DNA of 64,000 nt. Origin: Glandiceps talaboti (lineage: Eukaryota > Hemichordata > Enteropneusta > Spengelidae). How positions within the stretch are numbered: the first letter of the stretch is position 1; the number at the start of each line of letters is the position of its first letter. Under the pieces are notes generated by a model. The model did not search any database and was not told the DNA's origin. It saw nothing but the letters and a program-made list of their open reading frames with translations. A program made the translations under genes and the position numbers. Below are positions 37,801-49,500 of the stretch, piece after piece. The DNA is taken from NCBI RefSeq assembly GCF_964340395.1, contig NC_135553.1, positions 20,384,449-20,448,448 on the forward strand, in the 5' to 3' direction.

Positions 37801-39696
37801 TGTTCGTCTACTAATAACTTATAATTGTCTTCACTTATCGAGTACTGGTACATCTTTTACACCTCATCAAACTCTCATGGAAGTATTCTGACCAACAAGT
37901 ATCTCATCTTGGGGTTGAAGTAATTGTGAAAAATTTAAAGTAAAATAAAACAAAATTCCGACCTACCTACTCTATTTTTTTGAAGTCATGTTATCGTAAA
38001 CAAACAACTATTTTTATTTTTTGCAGGCAAGAACATTTATCCCATTCAGGTCATTGTTCATTTCTTTCATTGAAAAAGAAAGGCGATGAAATGACATTGT
38101 CGGAATTCTTGAAACTAGAGTCACAAAGACAACAGAACAAACTTGTAAGTAAACTTTACAGACATGATGTTAAATATTATTAGTAATTGTGTTTGATTGG
38201 TAAATACCGGTGATTTGTAGCCTGGAGTGGAACTCAGTGTTTCCACTCACCAAATCGCAAAACACGAGAGAAAATCATGTTTGGCGAGAAGATTTTTGAT
38301 CCAATCAGCCAAACTTGGCAACCTACTATGTTTTAACATGGTCAATGATGTATCCATAGTAAATATCAACAGCTTATCAGTGTCGGATTATATCACATCT
38401 TTTTTCTTATTACTACATAAATGGAAAGTGTCAAATCCTCAAATGAGTTCTTTGAATGATGTTTTTAGCTAATCTAGCCATGTACTATAAAACAGGACAG
38501 GATGGATTTGAATGATGTTTTAGTTAATCTAGCCATGTACTATAAAACTGGACAGGATGGATTTGAATGACATTTTAGCTAATCTAGCCATGTACTATAA
38601 AACAGGACAGGATGGATTTGAATGATGTTTTAGTTAATCTAGCCATGTACTATAAAACTGGACAGGATGGATTTGAATGACATTTTAGCTAATCTAGCCA
38701 TGTACTATAAAACAGGACAGGATGGATTTGAATGATGTTTTAGCTAATCTAGCCATGTACTATAAAACAGGACAGGGTGGATTTGAAAGATGTTTTAGTT
38801 AATCTAGCCATATACTATAAAACAGGACAGGGTGGATTTGAAAGATGTTTTAGCTAATCTAGCCATATACTATAAAACAGGACAGGGTGGATTTGAAAGA
38901 TGTTTTAGTTAATCTAGCCATATACTATAAAACAGGACAGGGTGGATTTGAAAGATGTTTTAGTTAATCTAGCCATGTACTATAAAACAGGACAGGGTGG
39001 ATTTGAAAGACCAGTTGTTACCGGGAGCTATACTCCAATTTTGATGGAGGGCAATGTTTGTTTCAACATTAGTACAACTTGTTCACTAGCCTTGTACAGT
39101 GTCTAGTATGACAAATACATGTTTGTCACAACATTTTTGATGCCATCCCTGGGTTAACAGAAAGGTCTATTTCGTATTCCTACATGGTCCTTATAATATA
39201 ACAGTAACAACAACACTCACGACCATACTAGTTGATAACATCTCCTCCTCCTCTCCCACACATACAGACATATACTCAAGAGTAAGCATTACCCCTTTAG
39301 AGTAATCCATTTTATTTTTAAGTTTCTCATGACCCTACTGTCCCAGATGCCCAGAGTCCACAACAGAAAAATCCCAACTGAACTTCTAGTGAGATGGCGA
39401 CACAAGTTTGTAATCTGTTTGAAAATCATCATTTATAATTGCTGCAATTTGGGACTTCACTTAATCCAATGGTTCTTAGTTTCCAGCCGATTTTAATTGC
39501 CGTTTCTAAGGTATTCAGTATGTTTATAGTATCACCCAGTGTGTACCATACATACACACTTACCGAGTACTTCTTTATATATATATAAAAAAAAATCTTT
39601 TTCCTTGCTTTTCAGATGAAAATCACGGAAGCCAAAATAAAGGAATTCAAAGAACAATCGAAAGCAGTGAGAGAACAAATGGAATTACTGGCTTGA
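34816..39696 (+). CDS. BIRC5: Survivin (BIRC5), 147 aa, 4 exons
   Basis: Exons: 34816-34950, 35730-35839, 38027-38144 and 39616-39696. Exons 2 and 3 are 110 and 118 bases, the same sizes as I recall for human BIRC5, with the same phases. The single BIR domain spans about residues 23-97 and holds DWPF (33-36), the zinc ligands Cys65, Cys68, His85 and Cys92, and the FKEL-GWEP-DDP core. A helical C-terminus (about 105-147) is the part that, in survivin, binds borealin and INCENP in the chromosomal passenger complex. Thr42-Pro43 corresponds to the CDK1 site T34-P35 of the human protein. The role is therefore error correction at centromeres and cytokinesis, plus possible anti-apoptotic activity. 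The ATG at 34816 gives an N-terminus 8 residues longer than human before the BIR; a second in-frame ATG lies 19 codons on. The exon-1 donor (AAG|GTCAAT) is weak but required by homology. There is no RING or CARD, as expected. Confidence 0.96.
36448..36491 (+). repeat. C/A homopolymer run
   Basis: About ten C followed by about thirty A in survivin intron 2, immediately left of a MITE. Confidence 0.9.
36492..36796. mobile_element. MITE, family E, copy 1
   Basis: About 305 bp with short inverted ends (TTTCTGGTCAGG / GTGACCAGAAACAATT). It shares its whole interior with 43334-43618, including TTACTGTTCTTTTTATTTAG and GGGAGGGTTATTTT. In survivin intron 2. Confidence 0.85.
37135..37214 (+). repeat. 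(TACA)n microsatellite
   Basis: About 20 perfect units in survivin intron 2. Confidence 0.95.
37590..37980. mobile_element. Dispersed element, family O, inverted partial copy
   Basis: Complementary to 24,820-25,165: shared blocks include TTGCATGCAAAAA, TAACAGTACAGTCTG, ATAATTGTCTTC and TTTTACACCTCATCAAACTC. In survivin intron 2, ending about 45 bases before exon 3. Confidence 0.8.
38445..39012 (+). repeat. 55-bp minisatellite, about 10 copies
   Basis: The unit GATGGATTTGAATGATGTTT followed by TAGTTAATCTAGCCATGTAC and TATAAAACAGGACAG is repeated. Two sub-types alternate (GATGG/GAATG versus GGTGG/GAAAG), with the second confined to the distal half. In survivin intron 3. Confidence 0.95.
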
Positions 39697-40019
39697 TGAT
39701 CATCACAAATTTATCTCAAGTGGGAATTTATGGGGAAACTGATATGGTCTGATCTCTTAGGTGTCATATGTGCTTCAACGAGTACAAGAACATAAAGTTG
39801 GAACTAAGAACAAAATATTTGAAAGTAGTAGTTCCAGTTACCTGAGGCTAATAATAGCTCCATCATATATACTACTCTAAGCAATTGCTGGATCTAGGCT
39901 GTCATTAATCATGTCTGACATTTCTAGTTGCAAGATCAACAGTATATGTCAAACCATTCTATATGGACATTATTTTCCTGAACTTTTCATAAATTCAGTT
40001 TGAACCGGTGTAATTATAT
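39697..40019 (+). other. Survivin 3' UTR, presumed
   Basis: Follows the survivin stop. No poly(A) hexamer is obvious until 42438-42443 (AATAAA), so the transcript end is not fixed. Confidence 0.4.
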
Positions 40020-40176
40020 TACTTTCCAATATTTTTCTTCATTTTGTAAATCAATGAGAAAATACTCATGACTTAAGGGGTTCCGTTGTTACTACTTATC
40101 TGTAATTTGTAGTGACAAGGCCCCTTATGTCACTCGTTATTTTTCTTGGTTAAAAGAAGAAAAATATTGCGGACTA
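40020..40176. mobile_element. MITE, family D, copy 2
   Basis: Matches 13921-14072 in both arms: CCAATATTTTTCTTCATT and GAAGAAAAATATTG, with the CTTAAGGGG / CCCCTTATG core. Confidence 0.75.
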
Positions 40177-40223
40177 CAGTATAATTATCCAAATTCGCCA
40201 TTGTTGTTTTTGAACAATATCAA

Positions 40224-40540
40224 GGCTCAAAATTAAATTTTTTTTCTTTGGTAGTCCCAGTGGGCTACCAATTTTGAACAGAAAGTGGTAGCCCAAGAAT
40301 GGTGAGAAATAGTCCTATTAATAAGGCTATATTCCTGAACTGAAAACAGAGTTCCTGTATTGGAAATATGTGTGTTATTAAAATACTTTCATGTCCGTGG
40401 AATCTTCCAATGGTTCCATCCTTTAAATCATCACATAATTAGTGGTAGCCTGAGTGGGCTACCAGCTGCAAATTATGGTAGCCCCATGACAAGAATTGGT
40501 AGTCTGTGGACATGTGACTACTGTTAATTTCGAGCCATGA
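40224..40540. mobile_element. MITE-like element, family M, copy 1
   Basis: Ends GGCTCAAAATTAA and TTAATTTCGAGCC are inverted repeats. The interior carries repeated GTGGGCTACCA / TGGTAGCCC motifs. The right end recurs at 57380-57445. Confidence 0.65.
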
Positions 40541-41025
40541 GTAGTTGGGGGTGGGGGTGGGGGGGTGGGGGGTGGGGGAGTGATACAGTGATACCACTGC
40601 CAAGACCTACGTATGGGTTATATTGTTTTCATACTTAAACTATGTCTGTCTCTAAAATTTACGTGTGTTGATTTCTTTTTTCACCACTCTGTTGATTTCC
40701 AGTTTTGAAGATTTTCAGTGTGTTAGACTATTGTAGATTTTGTAATCTGCTTCACAGAACATTTCAATCTGAGTTCCTTGTATATATATACACATTGTCA
40801 TTTATCTGTACATTTACGTTGGCGATATCATGCAGTATCCACTTACACTGCCAAGTCATAATATTTTTGAGAGTAATGAGAGTGCATTTCCATGAACAAT
40901 TTTCGCATGGGATCAACCTTACTCGTTGATCTTTGGAAGTATTTAGACATGTGTCTAGAAATATCAGTTTGTAATGACCTCAATATTTTGATAATACTCA
41001 TTGCAGGACACTTATTAGATATTTG
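40541..41025. other. No gene recognised
   Basis: Includes a G-rich tract (40,547-40,580) and otherwise plain AT-rich sequence. Confidence 0.4.
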
Positions 41026-41203
41026 GGGACGATTGTACACAATGTCGCACAAGCTCAATAAATGAACTTCGTTCATTATAAGTAAATTTTAGTCAATATT
41101 CCAGTAGTAAATACAGGGCTTGTTATCATTGAAGGCATGAAAGTTTTTCAAAATTTGGTTAAAGGTGCAAAAAATGAAGTTTAGCAGTCACGTTGATGCC
41201 AGA

Positions 41204-41234
<31 letters not shown>

Positions 41235-41278
41235 GTTTGTTTATTGAGCTTGTGTGACATTGTGTGCAATTGTCTCTT
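41026..41278. mobile_element. MITE, family H, short copy
   Basis: Inverted ends of about 33 bp: ACACAATGTCGCACAAGCTC on the left and GAGCTTGTGTGACATTGTGT on the right. The interior (CAGTAGTAAATACAG, TGTTATCATTGAAGGCATGA) matches 51,560-51,600 and 62,490-62,530. A run of about 24 C sits at 41,204-41,227. Confidence 0.85.
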
Positions 41279-41700
41279 AGTTTTTATCTTTTACATTTGG
41301 AATGTCATATGTTTGCTGATCAAAAAATGTTGTACTTCAACATACTCTGACTCTCAAAAATTTAGACAAATCTTGACAGGACAGTAATTTATTCTTCAAA
41401 TAACTGCCACTGATTCAGTACTTGAAATATCGTCACAAAGTATACCGATAGTGTTTTTTTCACCATTTGCATTTCATATACAGTATGTGTTTACACTTTT
41501 GACTTTCAGTGTTGGATCTAAAAACAGTTTCATATCAAACTGATATATATATATTGTATTTTGTAAACCTGTGGGTTGTATGCATATTTTGATCATTGAG
41601 CAATGACAGGTATATGTATATACAAGTAAAACAAGTAACTTTCAAGGTCAGATTGTAAGATATGAGAGAATGAATGTTCATGGACTCTGGGTTCATATTT

Positions 41701-41983
41701 TTACTAATGAAAATTTCTACACACAGAGTCAAAAAACTTTCTTGGAAGCGAATCCAAAATTTGTGCTGACATCTTGTAAACATCGCCAGGGGTGTACTAC
41801 AATGGGCTGATCTACTGAAGCCCACCACTTCAAACCTGATGGCAGGCATGGAGTGGAAGGGTCCCAGTACTATGCCAGCTGTTTATCTCAAGCTCACTGT
41901 AGTACACAGCATTATCAGCGAAAATTTCGGATTTGCTTTCAAGAAATTTTAGACTCTGTGAGTTGAAATTTCATTACTAAAAC
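41701..41983. mobile_element. MITE with nested palindrome, family N
   Basis: Inverted ends of about 54 bp: TTACTAATGAAAATTTCTAC at left and GAAATTTCATTACTAA at right, both containing ACAGAGTC / GACTCTGTG. Inside lies a second inverted pair, GTGTACTACAATGGGCT and AGCTCACTGTAGTACAC. Confidence 0.82.
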
Positions 41984-42437
41984 TGTAAGATATGTCGTAT
42001 CATTGAACCCGAATTAGTCTTCTCTTTATGTGCTGGTTGATAGGGCAGTATGACACGATGTATCTTACAGTGTTGTGCAAGGTCTCCCTAAAAACAGAAA
42101 TACTAGTTAATACAAGTTTTATCAACAGTTACTGCTATTTAACTAGCATAATTTAATATGCTAGCATGATATGTATCTTATGCACTTCTCACAAGTACTG
42201 CCAATTCCTATGCCATCTTTTTGTCTGTCTTCTTTGCTGTACACATTGTATAGTTTGTATTTTTTTATACTAATGACTTCTCTTTTATATACTGTTTAGT
42301 ATTTTTTGTACTTTTCTACTTCACAAATCTACCGACACTGCCGTTTCTACTCACTTTGATGTTGTATTTAGTAGTTCTATGCCAATGAGAGTTCCGAGTT
42401 GAAAAATTTAGAGAAAATATATATAGATTGTATGTGA

Positions 42438-42443
42438 AATAAA
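42438..42443 (+). terminator. Candidate poly(A) signal
   Basis: AATAAA on the plus strand 2.7 kb after the survivin stop. It could end a long survivin 3' UTR, but several MITEs intervene, so the assignment is weak. Confidence 0.25.
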
Positions 42444-42499
42444 TCTTTTTAAACAATGAAAAGGAAGTCTGTCACAGTGTGTGGAATGTTGATTTATTT

Positions 42500-43330
42500 T
42501 TATGTATACACTATGTATGAATTCTCGGTACCTGCAATAGACTTTCAACCTCATTCTAGAGGATCAAAATGAAACAAGTACATGTAGGTTGACTTATTCT
42601 CACACATCAATACTAATGCATGGCGTAATGTACATGTTTGTCAACTAAGAAATCAAATGTTCGTTATTTTCACAACACACCTGACCTACCCGAATTCTCA
42701 GCTCCGACATCAAAAAATATTTTTTTTTTGCCCTCTCTTAATTTTGTGAGGTGCCCTCTATGGCAAGAATAAGCAAATATCTGGATTGTTGACATCATCT
42801 ACAGTCATGGCAGCGACGATGACACTTGTTCATGAACAGAGCATTTCTTACATATGACAGAAGTTATTCAAGTAGGAGGCTGAGAACATGCCAAATTGTG
42901 TAGAGAAGCTGGGAAAGGGTTTGTTACCAGGAATCCAATAAAAAGAAGATAGAGAGGAGGAAAAGGAGAGGCAGAGAAATATGGAGAATATGATTTTTAT
43001 TTTTTTTTTATAAATTGACCGACCGACCCATAGTTGCCATGAAAAAGTAATGAGAAACATAAAAAAAATAGGGTCACCCTTATGGGTATGTGAACATTTC
43101 TTAGAGCTGTCTTATCAGTTAATTAGATAAGTATAAATTGGTCAAAGTTAATGAAGAATTGAATTGAATTATTTTCTAAAAAGAATTCACGGTTTTATTA
43201 TCCCGGTCACATGTACCAGCTAGTAATAAACCTCTGTATTTGGTATATCTACCAAGTTGCTTTTGTATCTACAGAAAATGAAATTATTAGTTTATAGAAC
43301 TTGCCATGATTAGATTAAAAAAGAAAGAAA
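42500..43330. other. Intergenic, no gene recognised
   Basis: Plain AT-rich sequence with a few purine runs near 42,950. Confidence 0.4.
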
Positions 43331-43333
43331 AAG

Positions 43334-43618
43334 AATTGTTTCTGGTCAGGACATTTTAACACAAATTCTTTTTTTTTTAATTCTCAACAAACCTGTCACT
43401 CAGTGTACTATTTATGACAGTTACGGTTCTTTTTATTTAGTTCTTTAGAGCAAGTGTGTATGTGGAGCAAATGTCATTTGCTTGTTCTTGATTGGCTCTG
43501 CAGTTGTCTTCACTGAAGTAGGGAGGGTTATTTTGTGTTTCCCCCTAGATCTGCACGGGCTAGACAAACATACACAAAAAAGACCGACATGAGGGTATTT
43601 TAGTGACCAGAAACAATT
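43334..43618. mobile_element. MITE, family E, copy 2
   Basis: Full-length relative of 36492-36796, with ends AATTGTTTCTGGTCAGG and GTGACCAGAAACAATT as clear inverted repeats. Confidence 0.88.
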
Positions 43619-44334
43619 TATTTCTTTTTGGCCTTACTGGATATTGATATTATCAGTATATGATTTTCATTATCTGAGGTCACTTTTTAATGTGTCATCT
43701 TTTGATTGATCTAGCAAAAAAAATAAAATTCTTATCAACATTAGTTATTTGTATGCAAATCAGATTATGACGTGCATCTATTTATGGAATGAAAATGAGA
43801 CTTCAAGTACAAGTTAATGACATCCTGTAATTGTTGATTTCCTTGCTATCTTTCCTCATTCATCATCAGCATCATCAGCATCATTATTATAAAACTTGGC
43901 ACATTTCAGTATGATCTCACAGCTGATTAGCTTTCAATGCATAATTGTACAATATATTGCAGTAAATGTGGGTTTGATTGTAGCAGTCATATTAGGTACC
44001 GGAAATTGGAAGTCACTCAAGGTTGTTTAGCTAATTATGCCTTACTTGTGATTCCAATTCTCACCTACAAACATTCTTCATTCCAGTCAGTCTCAGCTCC
44101 AAAATAAATGGTTTTCAAATCTATGATAAATCTTGTTATTTTTGCTTATAAAAACTGAAAAGCTTAAAAAATCATGAATGCAATTGAAACCATATATATA
44201 TATTGGAAGACACCTTTTTTTCCTTGAAAAAAAATAGTTTTGGATGAAATACTGCAACAATGGATTCATCTGAATATGAAATCATTATGTCCTGTTTCTA
44301 AGCTATTATCCTCATTCTTTATATATTTATTCTT

Positions 44335-44337
<3 letters not shown>

Positions 44338-44412
<75 letters not shown>
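44338..44412 (+). repeat. (AT)n microsatellite, left
   Basis: About 37 AT units immediately left of the 71-bp inverted repeat. Confidence 0.95.
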
Positions 44413-44416
<4 letters not shown>

Positions 44417-44569
44417 TTGGTAGTACTGGAACTCTTTCTTGGGTGTAACTCGGAGTTTCACGCATATTGCGATCATCAGACACTCATCAGACACATCAGT
44501 GTCTGATGATCGCAATATGCGTGAAACTCCGAGTTACACCCAAGAAAGAGTTCCAGTACTACCAAAACT
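44413..44569. mobile_element. Perfect 71-bp inverted repeat with 15-base loop
   Basis: Arm 44413-44483 (starts AGTTTTGGTAGTACTGGAAC, ends GATCATCAGACAC) and arm 44499-44569 are exact reverse complements as far as I can read. The 15-base spacer partly repeats TCATCAGACACATCA. It is bounded on the left, and 50 bases on the right, by (AT)n tracts. It looks like a recent foldback insertion or hairpin element. Confidence 0.9.
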
Positions 44570-44617
44570 ATTACGCTCTGCCACTGCGGTATAGAGCACT
44601 GTCTTAGCAGATTGATA

Positions 44618-44620
<3 letters not shown>

Positions 44621-44672
<52 letters not shown>
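44621..44672 (+). repeat. (AT)n microsatellite, right
   Basis: About 26 AT units, 50 bases to the right of the perfect inverted repeat. Confidence 0.95.
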
Positions 44673-44676
<4 letters not shown>

Positions 44677-44868
44677 GACCAACATTGTTGATGTACAACA
44701 GTGCATCTCAGCTACACATTGCACAATTACATGATTTCTCATATTCTCGCACACAAATAAGACAATCTGTCACTTGAATATACTGGCAGGTAAAGGTGTG
44801 TGGGTGTCAATCTGATAAAAATCTGATGTAGTAAACTTGGTGCGATTTTTTATTTACCTTCTGCTTTT

Positions 44869-45060
44869 ATTGTTCTGTGAGTGCCTTGCACTCTTTTCGA
44901 ACCGAGCATTTTGAGGCACTGTACCGTGTACACACCTGTATGTTTCGTTGCATTGTGCATTCTCATTGGTTGAGTAAATCCACTCAGTCAGGGCTTGAGA
45001 TTTGTACGAGAACTCCTATGGTATTGTGTCAGATGTAGGTATCAGACACTCACAGAACAA
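44869..45060. mobile_element. MITE, family F, copy 2
   Basis: Left TGTTCTGTGAGTGCC, right GACACTCACAGAACA. Contains GGTATTGTGTCAGATGTA like the copy at 25742; shortened internally. Confidence 0.78.
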
Positions 45061-46298
45061 AAAAAGAACAAACAGCAAAAAAAGTAGGAGGGAAATATGG
45101 GAATCGTGTAGAGTTCACTACATCAGATTGGTGTGTAGGCTGTGTACTTGTATCTACCTGTACATGACTTCTAGGACAGACATCTACGTGGAATGTAAAC
45201 AGGTGGTTAGGAGAAGCATTATGTTATATGAAATATTAGACTGTAATGATGTCATCGGTCCGCACTCATGCAGCCTGGGGAAAAGGGAGTTTAGACAGCG
45301 CCCACAACGGCTGATCTGTTAGTCTAATAAATGTGGCTTGGTATAGATTTCATGGATTTTGTATTGAATGTATTACTCAATCACTTTATCCTTAATGGTA
45401 GAGCATACATGGTATGGTGAACAGTTCAGTATGCAGGAGTTCCAGTAAAATGTTCATTGAAGTCTGACAATGAATCAATGCTTGATACCATAGAAAGTTG
45501 TGTATATTAATCATTTGAATTCCATATGCCATTGAAGCAAAACAAAAAACAACTTGATTAGAAAGGAAACCATTATTGCTGCAATCACAGTAATTGTGTT
45601 AATTTTCTATTGATTGTACAATAGGTTAAGTCCCCAGAATATGTCCAATCGTACTCCAGAAAGGTGTAACTGTAGTTTTATGAAAACGAAAGTTTGATGA
45701 ATGTATTATTCACCAATAGAGGGCAGTATTACATGTGAAACTCTGTTTTAACCTGATTCAAGACTACACACTACACTATACTGACTTCCATATATTCCAT
45801 TACAAATCTGTATCTTGAGTCCCAGGTATAGTAGTGGTTGTTCACTTTGCAATTCAATTGATCAAGGAAAGTGGCTGGGATTTCACATAATTTCTTTGTT
45901 TTTACAGTACCTTCTCAGAACCATGCAGAACACCTGGTTCTGGTTTGTTCTATTTTCTAAAAGTCTTGTCATTCTTAGATTATGCACAGATTGAAACCTC
46001 AAAACTGCTTTCATAATCTTTGGTTGAAATGATCAAAAATAGAAAACACTGCAAAGTTTCAGCACATGAAAAAATATGATATTTTAATTTTCAAAAAAAA
46101 TGAATATTACACATTATATACATCAGGCTTATACATGTTTTGATCTCAAGCAAATTTGTATAAATTTTCTGAGATAAATTGTGTTGAACTGTACATGTTA
46201 CTGGCAGAAGTGACTGAACATGAAATAAACTGAAACTGAAACAAAAATATTGTTTCCCATGTCTCAAAATGATAAACATACAGGAATGTATGTTTCAC
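45061..46298. other. Intergenic between survivin and CFAP184
   Basis: No gene recognised. A 106-codon plus frame (45,002-45,322) begins inside a MITE and has no protein features. Confidence 0.45.
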
Positions 46299-46304
46299 TT
46301 TATT
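46299..46304 (-). terminator. Candidate poly(A) signal, CFAP184
   Basis: AATAAA on the minus strand about 260 bases after the CFAP184 stop codon. Confidence 0.4.
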
Positions 46305-46444
46305 ATAATAGTAGAAGAGCCAATTATGCATTAATATTTACATATCATTATTTTGAAAACAAATAGTTGTTCTGGATTCTTAGAAATACCTACAATGTCT
46401 AGATGTAAAGATGTCAACTGAGCTAGTGCTAAGCTCTAAATCCT

Positions 46445-46506
<62 letters not shown>
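46445..46506 (+). repeat. (TG)n microsatellite
   Basis: About 31 TG units in the presumed 3' UTR of CFAP184. Confidence 0.95.
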
Positions 46507-46510
<4 letters not shown>

Positions 46511-46562
46511 TGTATGCATGTGTAGTGTGCATGTGTGCTTGTGTGTTTCTTTTTGCTAAAAA

Positions 46563-49500
46563 TTATGTTCTTGCAGCTTTAGCTTGTTCAATTTTCTTTC
46601 TAAAACCATTTGTGTTTAAGACAAGTTCTGCATGCTGTCTTCTGAGTGTCTCTAGTTTATCTCTAAGGTCATCTCCCTCATCTTTTCTTTCTTCAAAATC
46701 TCTCAGTAATGACTCGTTTCCTAGGAGACCACATTTCTGACGTAGTCTGTGGTTATCAATTCTCAACATATCCCTTGCCTTCTTGGTCCGTGACAATACA
46801 TCACGTTTCTGAAATGAAATCAAATAAAAGATTTTATTACGATACGTTTCAGATCAAAGTATAAACATATGCACTGCATAGAATAATTACAACTGCTGCC
46901 TAAGCTGCTATGCTTGTCAGATGAGAAGGGAATTCTTACAAAAAAAGAAATTCAAAAGAATGGCAAATTGCCAGCAGACAACTTTGGTATGCTTTGGGAA
47001 ACTGGTAAGTACCGTAATTTACTTTTTGCATATTAACTAGTATAGCAACCTAATTTGCATAAATATTAAATTTTCCTGAGAGCAAGTTTAGATGATGAAA
47101 ACTAACTTTGTTTGTTTGAATAAGTGATTCTTCCTTCCTACATGCATCTAACTTTTTTGATATTTGTGTAGTAGGACACATGGCACATGGTCAAAATGTA
47201 TTCCTGTAATATTACATCTGTAGTTTATCTTACCTGGCCTACAAGTGATTCAACATCTTTCAGCTGGAGATTCTGAACCTGGTTCTCAGCTTGTACAAAC
47301 TGTAATTTCTCTTTCAAGTGAGTCAATACTTGTACGGTACTAGTAATCTTCTTCCTCAGTTTTAACAGTTCCTATGGTTACCAACAAAACATTTACACAT
47401 TAATTTTATCCATGTTAACTTCAAGGGTACAAAATCTGAACCATTTCTGAATGCCAGAGCAAAGTCATTGTAATGTCAACAGAGGACTCTCTCACAGTCT
47501 CACGAGCATTGCTAGCAGAAAGGAATGTTTTGTGTGTATCGATATCTAGGGCATAATTGCCCTGGCCGTTGCAGTAATATGTCAAGGAATGGTTAGCCCT
47601 ATGTAGTCAATGAGGGCGCACAGTACAAGGATATTCGAGTACAATTATGCAGTAGATATCATTACATACAAAACAGCATTTCTGATAGTAACACTACAGA
47701 GATTGTGAGAGAGTCTATGTCAACAGTACACAGCCTTAAAAACGGTTTCAGCCCACATTTGAAATTGCCCTTCAAGAACACACCAAAATAGTACAGAACT
47801 TTTATGGGTATTCTGCTCCCAGTGTAGACTAATGTTGAGCAGAAGGTGTATATATGTATATATGTATAAGTGTGTTGTTTTCATCCTGAGATAAACCATT
47901 TCAATGCATGATGTTGGTATTTTTTGTATTTTTTACTCTTCACAAAACTTGAATTCTCACATTCTTGTCAATAATGTAGAACGGTGTTTATACTCTGTGT
48001 GGTTTTGACCAAAGTAGTACTACTATTAATCAGCTTAGCAACTGCTGACATCAAACCAAGGACAAACCAAACCTGTTACAAACAGGGAAAGTAAACAACT
48101 GATTTGGATTAAGAACACTTGGAACAGCATGTTGGAAGTACATAGACTTGTATTACATGTCATCATTTGATAAGAACAGTTTTATGACCACTTTACATAA
48201 TAGTTCACATTAAAAAACAAATTTCCAGTTCCCCTGACATTTCATGTACACATAAAGAGGCCATAAAACTGTTCTTATCAAACCATGGTGTGTAATACAA
48301 GTCTCTGTACTTCCAACATGCTGAGCCAAGTGTTATCAATCCAATTCATTTGTTTACTTTCCCTGTTTGTAACAGGTTCTGTTTGTCGGACAGTAGTACC
48401 TTCATGAAATTATTGTCCAATGATAAAATTACCATACTTGTAAGTAAGTTTAACCTTTGACCCACCTCGTTTCTCTCCTCTATCTTCTCATTGTAAGTCT
48501 GGTTTTCTATCTTCAGTTGTTCAAAATCAATCAGATGTAATCCTTCCGCCAACTCCTCCTTGGCTTTCAGCTGCTGTTCTCGTTTCTTCAACCGGTTTTT
48601 CAGTTTGATATTCTCCAACCTTACTTGAACCACTTCTAACTCCTTCTTCATTTCATTAGACAGGTACTGTTCTATGTCCTGTGAGGGGGGGGGGGGATAT
48701 AAAAGTGTTCAAAACTCATGACTGATTCTGATATGATCAGAAGTAAATACTGATATTCAATATTTTGAATCATTTGACTTGTGGTTTACTGAAAAGTTGT
48801 CTGAAAAGTTGTCAATAGGAGTGAACAAATCTGTATTTCTAAGCCTTTTCTTTTTTTAATTTAATTTTCTTGTTTTTTATAATCATGGAAATCTGTCTCT
48901 TCTCTAATACATCTCCAACTTGCTCCATATCGCCTTCAATGGGGGTCTAAATATTATGACTATGCAATCACAAACCGACTCAACAACCTCCAAGAATTGA
49001 TCAATCTTTCCTGTAATGCCATTAACCAGATTGGTGTCAAAAACACAAAATGGCTGTAAAAAATGGAATAATTCTTTTGATTTTCATCTAAAACTGATTT
49101 ATACTTCACATTGAACTGAATAAAAGTGTTTGTTTAAAGAAACGAGTCCAAAACAATATAAATATGTTGATTGCAGGACAATCTAGACCATGTGACTGTC
49201 ACATGATGATCACATGATCACATAACCCTGTACTGTTCGGTGACATACCTTTTCAGGTATAGTTTTTCCCGATCTACTGTTCATGGCTGATCTTGCAACT
49301 TGTCTCTTGAATTCCATGAAGTGTTTGTTTAATTCAGCCACACCTTCTTGTTTTTCTTGTCTCTTCTCTTTCAGTTCTTCAATTTGTCTCTGAAATTCAT
49401 CTCTCTGGTCAGAGTCTTCAAGTCTTAATTCTTCAAGATTTGCTGCAGTGAAATGATGACAGGATTATAAATTAGTGAAGAAACTGATTTTTGTTGTTGA

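Noticed and set aside
41193-41387. Proline-run peptide
   Set aside because: Comes from a homopolymeric C run within a MITE.
45002-45322. 106-codon plus frame
   Set aside because: It starts inside a MITE end and has no conserved features or splice support.
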